DNA from: Glycine soja
Lineage: Eukaryota > Streptophyta > Magnoliopsida > Fabales > Fabaceae
Direction of reading: 5' to 3'
Assembly: GCF_004193775.1 (NCBI RefSeq)
Contig: NC_041008.1
Location: forward strand, 13,473,731 to 13,537,730
Length of the DNA stretch: 64,000 bases
How positions within the stretch are numbered: position 1 is the stretch's first letter; every line of letters begins with the position of its first letter. Position numbers and translations under genes: made by a program. The notes under the pieces were generated by a model. It had not been told where the DNA came from, ran no database searches, and was given only the letters and a program-made list of their open reading frames with translations. Shown here piece after piece: positions 37,708-49,224 of this stretch.

Positions 37708-38227
37708 TATATAATAATTATGAGAAATATAAATAACTAGTGTTCCACTTGTGCAACGGACCTCAAAGTATTTTCAACTTAAATGTTAAATAATAGTATT
37801 AAATAGACAATTCACTGGATTTAAAAATGAATGCTCCAAAAATATTTTCAATGATTATAGGATATTTCTGGATTATTTTATTCATTTTGATTAAGCATGC
37901 TTTTAAAATCCCCTACCTTACAAAATATATAAGACTGTCATTTTAAATAATGGAATATAAATTAACGAAATGGACACATAATTCAAACTTATTTGCATAG
38001 TGTATAGATTTATTAAAATAAAAGCCTACAAAATTTAAAATAAAAGTATAGTTAATATTGACAGTTTAACACAAATAAACACCTTAAATTTTTCATAAAA
38101 AATGCATGTAAGGGTAAAAAGTTTCCACTAATATAGAACAAATATAATTTAGGGTAAACAATTATTTTTATTTTTGGATGTATAGAAGGACAAATTCACC
38201 TTGGAAGAAAATTTAAATGTTAGTGCT

Positions 38228-38492
38228 CATAATCTGACACATTGAGCTCCTTGAAAACCTCACTCTCTCGAACCCTTTACTCTAGCATCTCACTCTCTCG
38301 TTGCCACTGCGCCGCCACCTATCAACCACCGTGTCACCGCCTGTCCGCCGCCGCCTTTCCATCATTGCCTTCTTCCGCGTGAGCCAAATTGCCCTCTTTT
38401 CCTCACCTTCTTCTCTCGTTTCACATCACCGTTCAGCTACTGGTTTCTGCGCTCGCGCGCATTTCAAGCGTTAAGCAGCTGATAAGGTACAG
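38228..38492 (+). promoter_or_regulatory. CT-rich leader-like segment, possible untranslated first exon
   Basis: A CT- and CCGCC-rich stretch follows AT-rich DNA and ends at a good donor (GATAAG|GTACAG, donor about 38485). It lacks a convincing long frame. It could be a distant 5' UTR exon of the MBD7-like gene, with an acceptor GTGTGTAG at 42354, or the start of a lost gene. cDNA would decide. Confidence 0.35.
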
Positions 38493-41400
38493 TACACGCT
38501 TCTCTTCTTCCTTTCGTTCCCTCCATCGTTTTGTTCGTGGGCCATTGCTTTGTCTGTTACCTTATCATCGTTTTGTTTGTGACTGTCTAGTTTACAGCTT
38601 TTGGCATTTCCTCTAAGACTCAGAAATTCTCTTATATTATAAACACCATTTAGTTTGCAATTTTCTGCGATACAAGAGAGACACAAAAAGAAATTGCCCT
38701 TCTCTTTATGTGCTTAATAGCTGGAAATTTCTAATTGCCTGACTTGCTCTATCTATGTTTTCAATACTGACTGTAAATGGCTGCAATTTTGTGCTTAAGT
38801 CATGATAAATTATATTTGAATTCTGGAAATTGGTTGCCGTTGGTTGTTCTTTAATTGAATGGGTACCCTTGGAAAAGGAAATTTGTTGTTGGGAATGGCC
38901 CCTGTTTGCTGTAACACTAATTGAATTTGCTTCTTGTGTCTTGCTGGACAATGGTTGCATGTTGTAGATTATTGGTTGGGTCTATCCTCTGTTAGTTTAT
39001 GATGCCACATATGTGAATTACATCATTAGGCATATGCAAGAATTGTAGGTCTGTGTTAGAGAGCCTCTTGTGTGCATATAAAATAGTTTTTCTTCCTTGC
39101 TATATTTTCCCATGTCCTTGCATTCACAGCTGACATGAGTGCCAGCTACCTTCATAACATTCCATGTGTGTAGTTGGATGTGAGGCACTGCTTTGGATTC
39201 TCTTTGCTGAGTTCTTTTGGTACTCTATCATTAACCTACTTCTTTTACTACTAGCCTCCTACTTCTTCAACTATTCTGCTAATATCACTCAGATGTTTCG
39301 TAGTACAATTTCAAATGCTGATCAGATGACAAATATGGAATCTCATGATAAAACTCAAGTGTAGAATTTTGTGACATCATAGCCTGGTTTCATGGATAAG
39401 TTAATTTTTTTTTTGAATAGAGGATAGGTTTATATATAGTTGTGTTTCTGCAGAAATATTTTCTTATTTTTCTCTAAGAATAAGTTTTGTTGGTCTAATA
39501 AAGCCTTCTTTTTTTTTTTTTGGAGTACCTCCGGCTGAGAGCTAAAGACTAATTTCTCGATAAGTTAGTTCTCGACTTTTAGCCAGAGGATATAACAGGA
39601 AAAAAAAAAGCTTTGTTAATGTATTTCCTAATGCAAGTAATCAAGTACTGCCGATCTAAGCAGATTGCTTTCTTGTTTGAGCAATTTAATCCCATGCTTT
39701 GGACACATGCACTATTAATTGTTGACATCTTTGAATTCTATTAAAATCATTTGAAGAAAATTTGAAAACTGACATGCACTAACTTTACAAGTAGCTTGAC
39801 TAATAAAAATTTGTTGATTTGACTACACTTTACCATGTCTAAGTTTCCATCTCTCTGCTTTTGTATTGAAGAATGTCCTCCTCCACTTTTGCAAAGTCAC
39901 TTACATGCATCTATGACAATTGTTCAATTCTAATGGACGATCAAACCTTATGACTTTCCATTATGCTTAAACATTTTCCAATTGGAATATGAATATATAC
40001 CTGTAAAGGAACAACTTTGAAACTCCCTGCATGGAGGATTGTCAAGTGAATGATCTTGGCATGGACAATTCCAAGCTACAAGAGATGTTCCACTTGGTTT
40101 GATTCTTTAATTTTGGAGAAAAGTATGCAATCTTAAACCCTTGACTTTCTTCATTATTGTTAGTAGTCTATTACACTAACATCATTCATCCTTTTACTCT
40201 TAAATTAATCTCCGTAAACCTGACTCATGAACATTAGTCCCTTGGGACCAAATTTCATTGTATCACATGGTGGAAGACTGGTAGATGAATAACATTCAAA
40301 TGAAATTTATATAGCCTTTGTCGTGAGCCTAACTGTTAACTCTCTCTATATGTCATTCTCATACTAGGTTCTCATAACATATTTCTAATTCTGCAAAATG
40401 ATATGAAATAGTTTTCTAATTTTCTTGTGAATCACATTCAATTTACTGCAATCTACCTCCCTCTAGGGTACAGACTACAGATCACATTTTAATGTGCACT
40501 AGCCAAGGTGTGTCCATCAACTGTTGGCACCTCCACATTCACCTCACCACTAAAACCACCCTTGAACCATCCATAACAGAATAACTATGTGATCTGTAGT
40601 CTGTGAGTTTGCTAGGGATAATTATGTGTCATTTGAATTTCATCTTCATCATTGCTTTTCCAATTGACATATCTCTAATGAATTCCTGTTGGAGGGATCT
40701 CTTTGTGCAGAATGCAGATGGTCCCTACAGATTTCATAATCTTTCACAGCCTCAAACAAGTGTGACTTTACTCTTAACCCAAATTGCACAAAAATGTATC
40801 ACCTACTACTTTAGTTTCTAAAGTTTCTTCCACTAATATACATAATACCTTTTCAATTTCTGAAATAGCAACCCCCATTTCCTACACTACATGGCAATAC
40901 AGATTGGGTTAACCTCACTTAGTAGTTCTTAAATCTATGTTCCCTTCATGAAAATTCTTGGAAAAATTAAATGTGGCTAGAATTGAGATAGAAAAAACAG
41001 TGATTAATAAATTGTGTGCTGAATTGCTAACTATTTTTCTAAATTAAGCTCTTTTGAAATTAAAGATTCAATTCAAAGTATGTGAGGATTGTGGAAGTTC
41101 TAGTATATGTTCTGAATGCAGAAGAAACTAGAGCATACTTTTGAGACTTATTTAATTTATCTCAATGATTGGATATAATGATATATACTGTTGTTGATGC
41201 CTGAAATTTGGTGAGTTTAATAAACTTTGAATGTTCTGTATAGTGCTGCTAGACTTTTAGTTTAGTAAGTGTCGGTGGTTCTAATTGTGCGTTGCATTTG
41301 CTGATCTCAGGGTTAATTTAGTCTATGAACAATTTGATGGTAAACTTATGGTCCAAAAACAAGTTCAGAAACTAGAATTGCAACTATTGGTGTAGACTTT

Positions 41401-41988
41401 CCTGCAATGGAAAAATAAATGGTTCTCTAAGTACTAATTTGTAGGCTTTTTTTTCTTTTCCTGTTTTCACTTGATATATACTCTGACTTTGTCATTTTGT
41501 TGTTGCTTTGATTGGGTTTAGAAGGAACACCATGGCTGTCTTCACAAGTAGATGCGTATATTTGAACTTAGTATTTTATCTATTTTATCCAAGAATATGT
41601 TAGATAACTTTAATTAAACACTAACATATGTTTTTCTTTCATAGACATTTTTTTTTTCTCATCTCACACTATCGGCTCGCACTTCTTGTTTTTGCTAGGA
41701 AGCCTCCATCATTGTAAATATGTCTTTGTCTTTTATGCTAGTGTATGTATTTGTCTTTTATACTATTGTTTTATATTCAAGTTAAGGATTAATGTATTAT
41801 GAGTGAACCCTAGTTTTCCGTTTGAGATTGAATACAATGATTAAACTGGATAGTTTGGATTAATCATTGTTTTATACTATTGTCCTTTTTTTTTTCTTAT
41901 TCATTGTTCTGGTTTTGTTTTACAATTTACAAGTTGAGTTTATTGTAAAATCAGAATGACTATATAAAAAAAATTATAATCGACATCG
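38493..41988. other. Non-coding region, intron-like composition
   Basis: T-rich, moderate AT, with no domain-bearing frame. It contains an 18-bp inverted repeat at 40470/40587. It may be the long first intron of the MBD7-like gene if 38228-38492 is its leader. Confidence 0.4.
40470..40604. repeat. Hairpin-forming inverted repeat
   Basis: ACAGACTACAGATCACAT (40470-40487) and its perfect inverse ATGTGATCTGTAGTCTGT (40587-40604) are 99 bases apart. Outer flanks CCTCTAGGG and GCTAGGG extend the pairing weakly. Confidence 0.85.
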
Positions 41989-42335
41989 GTTTTAGACAAA
42001 ACAGATAAAACCGATGTAGAAAGTGAATAAACAACATCGGTTAAAATTGATGTAGAAAGCAACTACACAACATTGGTTTTAGGGAAAACCAATGTTGAAA
42101 TAAGACAACATCAGTTTGAGCCAAAACTGATGTCAAAGTAGGACAGAATTGCATCTATTATAGCAAGTTTGACACCGGTTTTTACAAAACCAATGTTTAA
42201 TGTCCATTTTAACATTGATTTCAAAACTGATGTTCAAAGTAAGACACTTTTGACATCGCTCGTTTCAACATCGGTTTCAAAACTGATGTTGAATGTCAAC
42301 TAGAATCAATGTTGAATACTATTTTTGTAGTAGTG
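41989..42335. mobile_element. CACTA-type element end with CATCGGTTTT subterminal palindromes
   Basis: At least six units of the form ACATCGGTTTT..AAAACCGATGT, in varied states, fill the region. It ends ATTTTTGTAGTAGTG (42321-42335), the inverted form of CACTACTACAAAAAT, a CACTA-like terminus. The partner end was not found. It stops about 68 bases before the ATG of the MBD7-like gene. Confidence 0.65.
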
Positions 42336-42402
42336 ACTTCACTTTTGGTGTGTAGAATTGGCGGCTAGTCGCAGCAACAACAACGATACCATTACCATTA
42401 CC

Positions 42403-45186
42403 ATGTCGTGCGAACCCTTACCATTAATGGCAACCCCACTCCAGTTTCAGAGGCCAGCCATTGATGATGGTGATGCTCAAAACCAACACAATCCCATGGA
42501 ATTCCAGATTCTCACTTCGTCACATTTTCGGCTTCCCGATGGCTGGGTTGTTGAGGAAAGGCCCCGTGCCTCTAACCCTTCTCACGTTGACAGGGTATAT
42601 ACCTCTTTTTCTTTGCCAAACATCAATTATTATTATTTATTCATGCATGCATATGTCACTCCTATATACCCACGTCCATTCAAATGTTAGTCCTACGTTT
42701 TAAATTTTCACAAAACACTATAGACAAAACGGAATTTTGGATTTTTCACCTTACTGTAAATAACTCTCCCTTTATTGCCATTTAGTGCAAATAATGTTAT
42801 TTGCTAAGGTACCATCAGGGCGTGCCATGGTTGGTAGATATGGCCAGGGGTGGTTCAATTCTCGGGTCTGTGTCTATGAAAAAAATATTTTTCTATTAGG
42901 AGAGGTGCGCTACTTAAATGGATTTTCATACCTCGATAAATTAGTTTCTAACCCTAGATCGGGGGTTATGTTGGGTTCAACAACAAAAAAAAAATGTCTT
43001 ATGATGTGGTGTGACATGGTTGGTAGATAACCATGTCATTTAAGTATGTGATCAGTGGTTAAATTTTTAGGTTTGTCTTTACGAAAAAAAACACATGAGA
43101 GATGTTAACTCCTTAAATGGATTTTTGTATCTCAATAAATTTGTTTCTGACCTGGACTGGGGTCACTTTCGGTTCACCAAAAAATGTTATTCTCTTAAGT
43201 AGACTAAGTCACACTAATTCAACCATATGATAATCAACACACAAAAAGATAGGGAAGCTATTTGTTTTCCTTTGCTGTTTTTCATAACTTCATTTCTACA
43301 GCCAGCACATTTGACATTTGGGTATTCTTCCCCTTTTTGCAAGGATTTGATTTTTTTTTTTTAAATCTTGTTTGTTCAGTATTACTATGAACCAGGCACC
43401 AGAAGGCAGTTTCGTTCTTTGTTATCTGTTAAGAGACATCTAACAGGAGAAACAAGAGACTGTGTTATTTCTAAGAGAAAGGTATCAAAAAATGAAAACA
43501 CTATGAGTTCTAATTTCGTATTTTGTATCTTTTGCAAGTGTCTTTATATAATGAGTAACATTTGGAAATGAAAGTCATGATGTTTGAAAAGACAATAGAG
43601 AACAGAAACATTAAACATTTTCATGTTTAGACATAATTTTCCAAACACAAAGCCCGTATCTTCACTTGCGTGCCAATACTGCTACACACACAGATCATCA
43701 TGGAAAGTACCTCACTCATTAAACTAACTAATGATTTGATTGTTAAGGAGAAAACCCTGTAACAATATTATAATAAATAAGCTGAAGTTACAAACAAGAA
43801 ATGGGTTCTGTATATCTTTTGGTATCAGAGCCCAGTTTGCTCACCTCACAGCATAGTGTGCATGCACTACTACTATCTGACTGGATTGATGCAGTAGTGT
43901 GAGTGCTGAATTGGCTGGATGCCATGTGATACACAAGGGTCATTCACACCCCGTATCAGCCTGATTATTAAGTTCTCTACATTTTCTAGGTTTTGGTTTG
44001 GATATGGATTAAATAGAGCATATTTTGAGACAGACACATGGACAAGAATTTGATTAAACACTTTGCTATTGTTTTTTTTTTAAACTACTTTTCTTTGATG
44101 TAATTAGCTCAATATTTGGCAATATTGATTTTACATAGTCATGGTTAAACTATGCTATCTCTGAAGTTTTGGCCTTTAGTCGAGCTGAATGACATTATAT
44201 GATCCATGTAACCGTCCTTATCCTGTCACTAGTTTATGAGAAATGCCTTGGTTTCTGATTATGATTGCGTATGAAGTTCCTCCCTTTTGTGCTCTTTCAG
44301 ATGATTTTTTTTCTTCTTTTTGAACTTTCGTTTTTGGCAATTATATTTTTTAAATGAAATTTGCTGCTCTTATTTGAAGATGCAACACAAACACAGCTGT
44401 GCGTAAAAACGTTATGGTATGCCACTTGTCCCTCTCCAATGTACCTAAAAATTGTAAACAAGCCAGGAGGTGTTAGACACTAAGACTTGTGGCTGAAAGT
44501 TTTTTCAATGACTTGATTTAAATCTATATTTTCCTCAGAATTTTATTGAATCTGGGTCTGGACAGCAGTGGAATTCCTTGAGAGCTGTTGAGAATTTCTT
44601 ATCAGGAGAAAATGCTTGTACAGCAACACCCAAGGTGCTAAAACCAAGCAAACAAGTTATTTTTGGTTTGACAATTAATGATGTGGTGGTATCAACATAT
44701 ATCTGCATAGCTAAATCTAATTTATGCTTCTTTTTCAGTCAGCAGTGAAATCAGGCACTGGAGAGAAAAGAGCTTGTGGTGTGAGAAGTGTCCGAAAACC
44801 TGTCCATAAACGCTTTTCAGCAGCAGATGAGAAAATGACTCCAAAGTACTTGAAACACTCTATTCAATCTGCAGTGAGTTTCAAAACTACATAGACTTTA
44901 TAATGACCAAAAACTGATCATGGATTCAATGTAACTAATTGAATGTCTTTTTAAGCTTCCTGAGAAACCGGATTCTCAGAAGAAAACCAAGTTGGAGAAG
45001 GACAACAGAGCTTCCATGCATAACTTAACAGCACCACCCCCTGCAAAAGTAAGCTGGGTTCTGTCTGGTCCGGGGGGGTTCTGGAGCCCTTCCCTTGACG
45101 ATTCCATTGTACCAGAATCTGAAAAGCTGAAATGGTCCGAAGCATTTGTACTATCCATCCATAATGATGGAGTTACTAATAGCTGA
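42403..45186 (+). CDS. Methyl-CpG-binding-domain protein, MBD7-like
   Basis: Exons 42403-42594, 43380-43481, 44539-44634, 44739-44873 and 44956-45186 join in frame to 251 residues, with GT-AG throughout and every junction in phase 0. The MBD spans about residues 43-83: FRLPDGWVVEERPRA then YYYEPGTRRQFRSLLSVKRH. Residues 99-122 (NFIESGSGQQWNSLRAVENF) repeat only the second half of an MBD. Exon 4 is basic (KRACGVRSVRKPVHKRF). Residues 203-247 (PPAKVSWVLSGPGGF, LKWSEAFVLSI) match the C-terminal sticky (StkC) region of Arabidopsis MBD7, which binds methylated DNA and works with the IDM complex in anti-silencing; that role is carried over by family. ATG 42403 is the first in-frame Met, and 42427 is an alternative. 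The stop is followed by TGAGGTAAGC and, at 45271, TTTAG, suggesting a 3' UTR intron. Intron 1 holds two SINE-like repeats. Confidence 0.88.
42811..42994 (+). mobile_element. SINE-like repeat 1 in MBD7-like intron 1
   Basis: It begins near CGTGCCATGGTTGGTAGATA, has a B-box-like GGTTCAATTCTCGGG and ends in CAACAAAAAAAAAA. A second, more diverged copy follows directly. Such structure fits a tRNA-derived SINE. The open frame 42785-43030 is this repeat, not an exon. Confidence 0.5.
43001..43184 (+). mobile_element. SINE-like repeat 2 in MBD7-like intron 1
   Basis: It shares GACATGGTTGGTAGATA, CTTAAATGGATTTT and GGTCACTTTCGGTTCACC with the repeat just upstream, in the same orientation, and ends in a short A-run. 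Confidence 0.45.
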
Positions 45187-47930
45187 GGTAAGCTTGAAAT
45201 AAGTTTATACTGCTTTCATGTGATTCAAGCCTTCCAAATCACTGAAAGTCACTTGTTGATTTCCATTTAGCTTTGCAGAGTTCACAATGGAGATGACTGG
45301 AAATATTGATGAGCATGTGCTGATACCATGTAGCTTATTTTGTAGATGGGAATAGGATTATCCAAGTGACGTATGTTACCCTATATGCAGATATTGTGCT
45401 ATTTCACTGATTATAATGATTTAGGTTCTATCACTATAATCTTGGTACTTTTAACTTTTTCGGCAACTCACTCGAAATCTAATCTCTGGAATTTGTGACT
45501 TGTCTGTCCTGTAAGAACACAAAGTTGAAGGCATACGTTGATTCCATCTCTTTCTTTTTCTCTTTTATGCCTAGAGGGTAGAGGCACAGCACATGCTTTA
45601 GAAATTTAATTTTTGAAATTTGAAAGTGTCAACTTTTTACATTTCCAAAAACTAATTTAGAATAATGAAACCGAACTCCTGTATAAAGACTTATTATTGG
45701 GGAAAAAATGACAATCAATGGGAAGGAATGTGCTCAGGAAAATGGAAGCTGTAAAAGGTAATACCCAAGAGAGATAGCTAACTATGGTACTGAGTGAGTC
45801 TTGTATTTTGCTCGGGGTTCATATGATTATATTTCATGCAATCACGCTTATTTATTTATTTATTAATTTTGTTGGAGGGAAAGTGGGGAAAAAAATGGTA
45901 GATTAAGATTGACTTAAAAATATAAAAATTATTATTTTTCTTTTTAATTCAAATTTTAAAAAATTCTCTCTTCGTCGATTTTCTCTCTACCATTCCAAAC
46001 ACATCATAAAACAGAAAAAAATAAAAAAATATATAAAGTGAAAAAAGACTACATTATTAAAATAAGGTAAAATGAAAATGTCTGTTATTGATTGGTGCAA
46101 AGTGGGTCATCAAATTGGTAGAGACAGTTGGTGGGTGGGGGCAGAATTATAGTTTCTTGTGGCAATGGATAGAATTGATTAGAACAGTCTGAACCAGTAG
46201 AATCTAGGTTCGATTCTGATATTTAAGTTTATGATAGATCAAATAGCATTTCATCTTTTGAGAAGGTTTTGATGTCTGCGGGTTGTCTGTAGATCAGTGA
46301 TATTGATCACGAAATTTTCATTTCTCACAAGAGACCAAAAGCAACTTTTAATACACTTAGTATTGTTTGTTTGGACATAAATAGAGAGGAAGAAAAGAAC
46401 TAAATTTTCAAAGTTTGTTTAAGAGGAGAAATAAGAAAGAAGTTATGTTTCTAAGATCCACCAAAAAAATACTTTATTTATAAGACTATGTTAGAATAAG
46501 TTTATCCAAAAGAATTTTTATGAGGAAAAAAATAAGAAAAACAAATGAAATAAATTTCTCTATAAATTAAAATTAACTTCTATAAATATTAATTTATAAC
46601 AATTTTCTCATCTTTTAAAGAAATCATACAAATTATCTATTATTTCTAAGTTGTACATTTCACAACAGATAGCCCTATACCTCCTACATATCCCACATAA
46701 AATGAAGGCCGCGAAAATATCATGAAGTTTAGTTCTATACCTTCCATCATTGTTTAATGAATGCTAACATGAACTTGCATATATTTTAACATTATAAAAA
46801 TAAAAGCAACAAACTTGACAATATTATTTCAAATTCTATATTATTAAAACTAATAACAAAGTTAAGAATATTATTATCAACTTTCAAATTAAAAAAAGAA
46901 ACTAGAAAAAATGAGATAAGCCAATAGCAATATTGTTTACTTCCACTCATTAAAAATAAAAATTTAAAAATTAATAAGTTAAATTTCTTCTAAATTCGAG
47001 TTCTTACTTGCCCTATTATGTGAATTACACCAATTGACTACATTCACTTTTCCTGATAAAAAATTTGCGAAGTAAATAAAATATAAATTGGGTTAGTCTC
47101 AAATATAAATAAAATTTAATTATTTTTATTTTTATTTAATTTTTTTAATATCCTTCATCCTTCATTTAATTGACGTTTAATTTATTTTCAACAATTCTTT
47201 TTTATTTTTTTATATGAAGTTTTAAGAAAAAAAAGTTTAGGAAAAAGATTTATGAATTTGGTACAATTAAATCAAGGTTAAGTGGCTAAGCAACATTCTT
47301 AACAAGCATAACTTAGGTTTCCCCCTTATATTTTAGAATTGGAGGGAGGGAGTTAGAGCTCTCAAAATGATTCCAAACCGTAGGACCAACCAAGCCAACT
47401 ACAAGTTTGGGTTGGATTGGGTCAAAAAAGGAGAAAAAAATTATAATTGGTTGTAAAATTTGACTTGATCCATTCGGGTTGAACTCGTGGTGGATCAATG
47501 TGTCTCACCTAAAAAAATATTAGTATTTTGTAATTTTTTTTAAGACTTTAAAGTGTTCTGTTCATTTAATTAGAAATAAGTAAAACTCACATAATATTTT
47601 ACAATATAATTTTATTTAGTGTTTTGTTCAAAATTATTTTAATATTTTTTTGTTATTATAGTTATAGGCGGCTTCTAGCTTGTGATAATATGTCTTATCG
47701 TGGTGTATAGATAGTGAAAGATTTAATTTAACTAATATTTTTTTAATTTATTCATTTTTTTTAAAAATGATTTTTTGTTGAATTTTCTTTAAAGAAAAAC
47801 AAATATATATTTTTTATTATTTTAGATGGGTTGGTGGGTCAACTCACAACCTATGATAAATCAAATCGTATCACTTTTTTTTTTTTGAAATCAACTTTAA
47901 GTGGGACGAGTTGGACTGACTAATTTACTC
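45187..47930. other. 3' flank of the MBD7-like gene and AT-rich spacer
   Basis: 45187-45437 is similar to 59576-59835 behind the pseudogene copy, so the duplicated unit extends about 250 bp past the stop. Beyond it no gene is seen. The frame at 47313-47498 is chance. Confidence 0.6.
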
Positions 47931-48200
47931 CCTCCGTTCCTATTTATAAGATTTAAGTTTGAAATTGTGTTTGTTTTTTTTATAAGACTCGTATAATATT
48001 TCTTTCATTAATTATTTTTAGACTAGAAACATCTTTAATTAAAAGAAGATAAATAATATATTGATAAACAATTAGAAAATAGAAAAGTGTTATTAACAAT
48101 AATAATTTAAAAAAAATTTATAAATTTAAGAAAAATTTGTTACTATAAATTAAATTAACTATTTTTCTTAGTATTAATTAATTAGGTAATTAGATGTTAT
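47931..48200. mobile_element. Stowaway-like MITE, one end recognisable
   Basis: TACTCCCTCCGTTCCTATTT at about 47928 is the typical Stowaway (Tc1/mariner) terminus after a TA target, followed by ATAAGATTTAAG. The opposite end is not recognised, so the right limit is approximate. Confidence 0.5.
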
Positions 48201-49224
48201 AAATATCTATAAATACCAACGATTGGAATAAGATTTAAGCTCACAAGGTGAAACTCTTGTTGGGTGGGCCATACATATTACATAGAAAATGCACTTGTGC
48301 TTTCGGCATCTAGAAGTGGCGGCAACAACATCAAGTCATCGCGGTCCCACTCCAAGTTCGGAGGAGGCCTATGTTTGAATTTGATGACCATCTTTAGAAC
48401 GAACAACAACTGAATCAAAATCCCACCATTCCAATGGAATTGCAGATTGGCAGTTCCCAACATTTTTGTCTTCCCGATGATGGGTGGTCGAGAAAAAGCC
48501 CCGTCCTTCCTTTGAGTCTCGCTTTGACAAGGTGTTTGCTTTGCCTTTGCCACCTATCAATTCATGCATGCATGCATCTCCCATATGATATAACACCATA
48601 CACAACCCATGTCATCTGAGCCCCTCCATTATGACTAAAACTTTCCCTACATTGCAATTCATTAATGTTATTCTCTTATTTACATGTATGATAATTAACT
48701 TACAAAACATATGGAACCAATATATTTTCCTTTGCTGTGCTTCATTTCTACACTATTTGGCTATTCTTCTTCCCCTTTTTACTAGGATTTGATCCTATTT
48801 TTTTAAAATCTTATTTGTTCATTAGTTTACTATGAGCCAGGCAGCAGAAGGAAGTTTCGTTCTTTGTCATATGTTTAGAGACATCTAGCAGGAGAAACAG
48901 GAGACTATGTTGTTGCTAACTCAATCATATCAAAAAATGAAAGCACCGTGAGTTCTAATTCCATCTTTTAATAATTTGCATGTTTGTGTGCCTTTTTGGA
49001 AATGAAATACAATGAAATCTGTCTGAATACCCCCACAAAGAACTTGAAGAGCAGAAACATTGAACACTTATATGTTTAGACATAATTATCCAAACACAAA
49101 GACCATATCTTCACTTGCCTGCCAATACTGCTACACACACAGGTTGCCAATTTGCCATGGAAGGAACCTCATTCATTAAGCTAACTAATGATTGGATTGT
49201 TAAGTAGAAAACCCTGTAACAATA

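Noticed and set aside
38389..38616. 75-residue plus-strand open frame after the CT-rich segment
   Set aside because: It crosses a good splice donor near 38485, has no domain, and its composition follows the CT-rich leader.
42358..42402. Upstream extension of the MBD7-like frame beginning with TTG
   Set aside because: Plant nuclear genes start at ATG; the first in-frame ATG is 42403.
42785..43030. 81-residue frame inside MBD7-like intron 1
   Set aside because: It lies wholly in the SINE-like repeat and uses the A-run; splice sites skip it.
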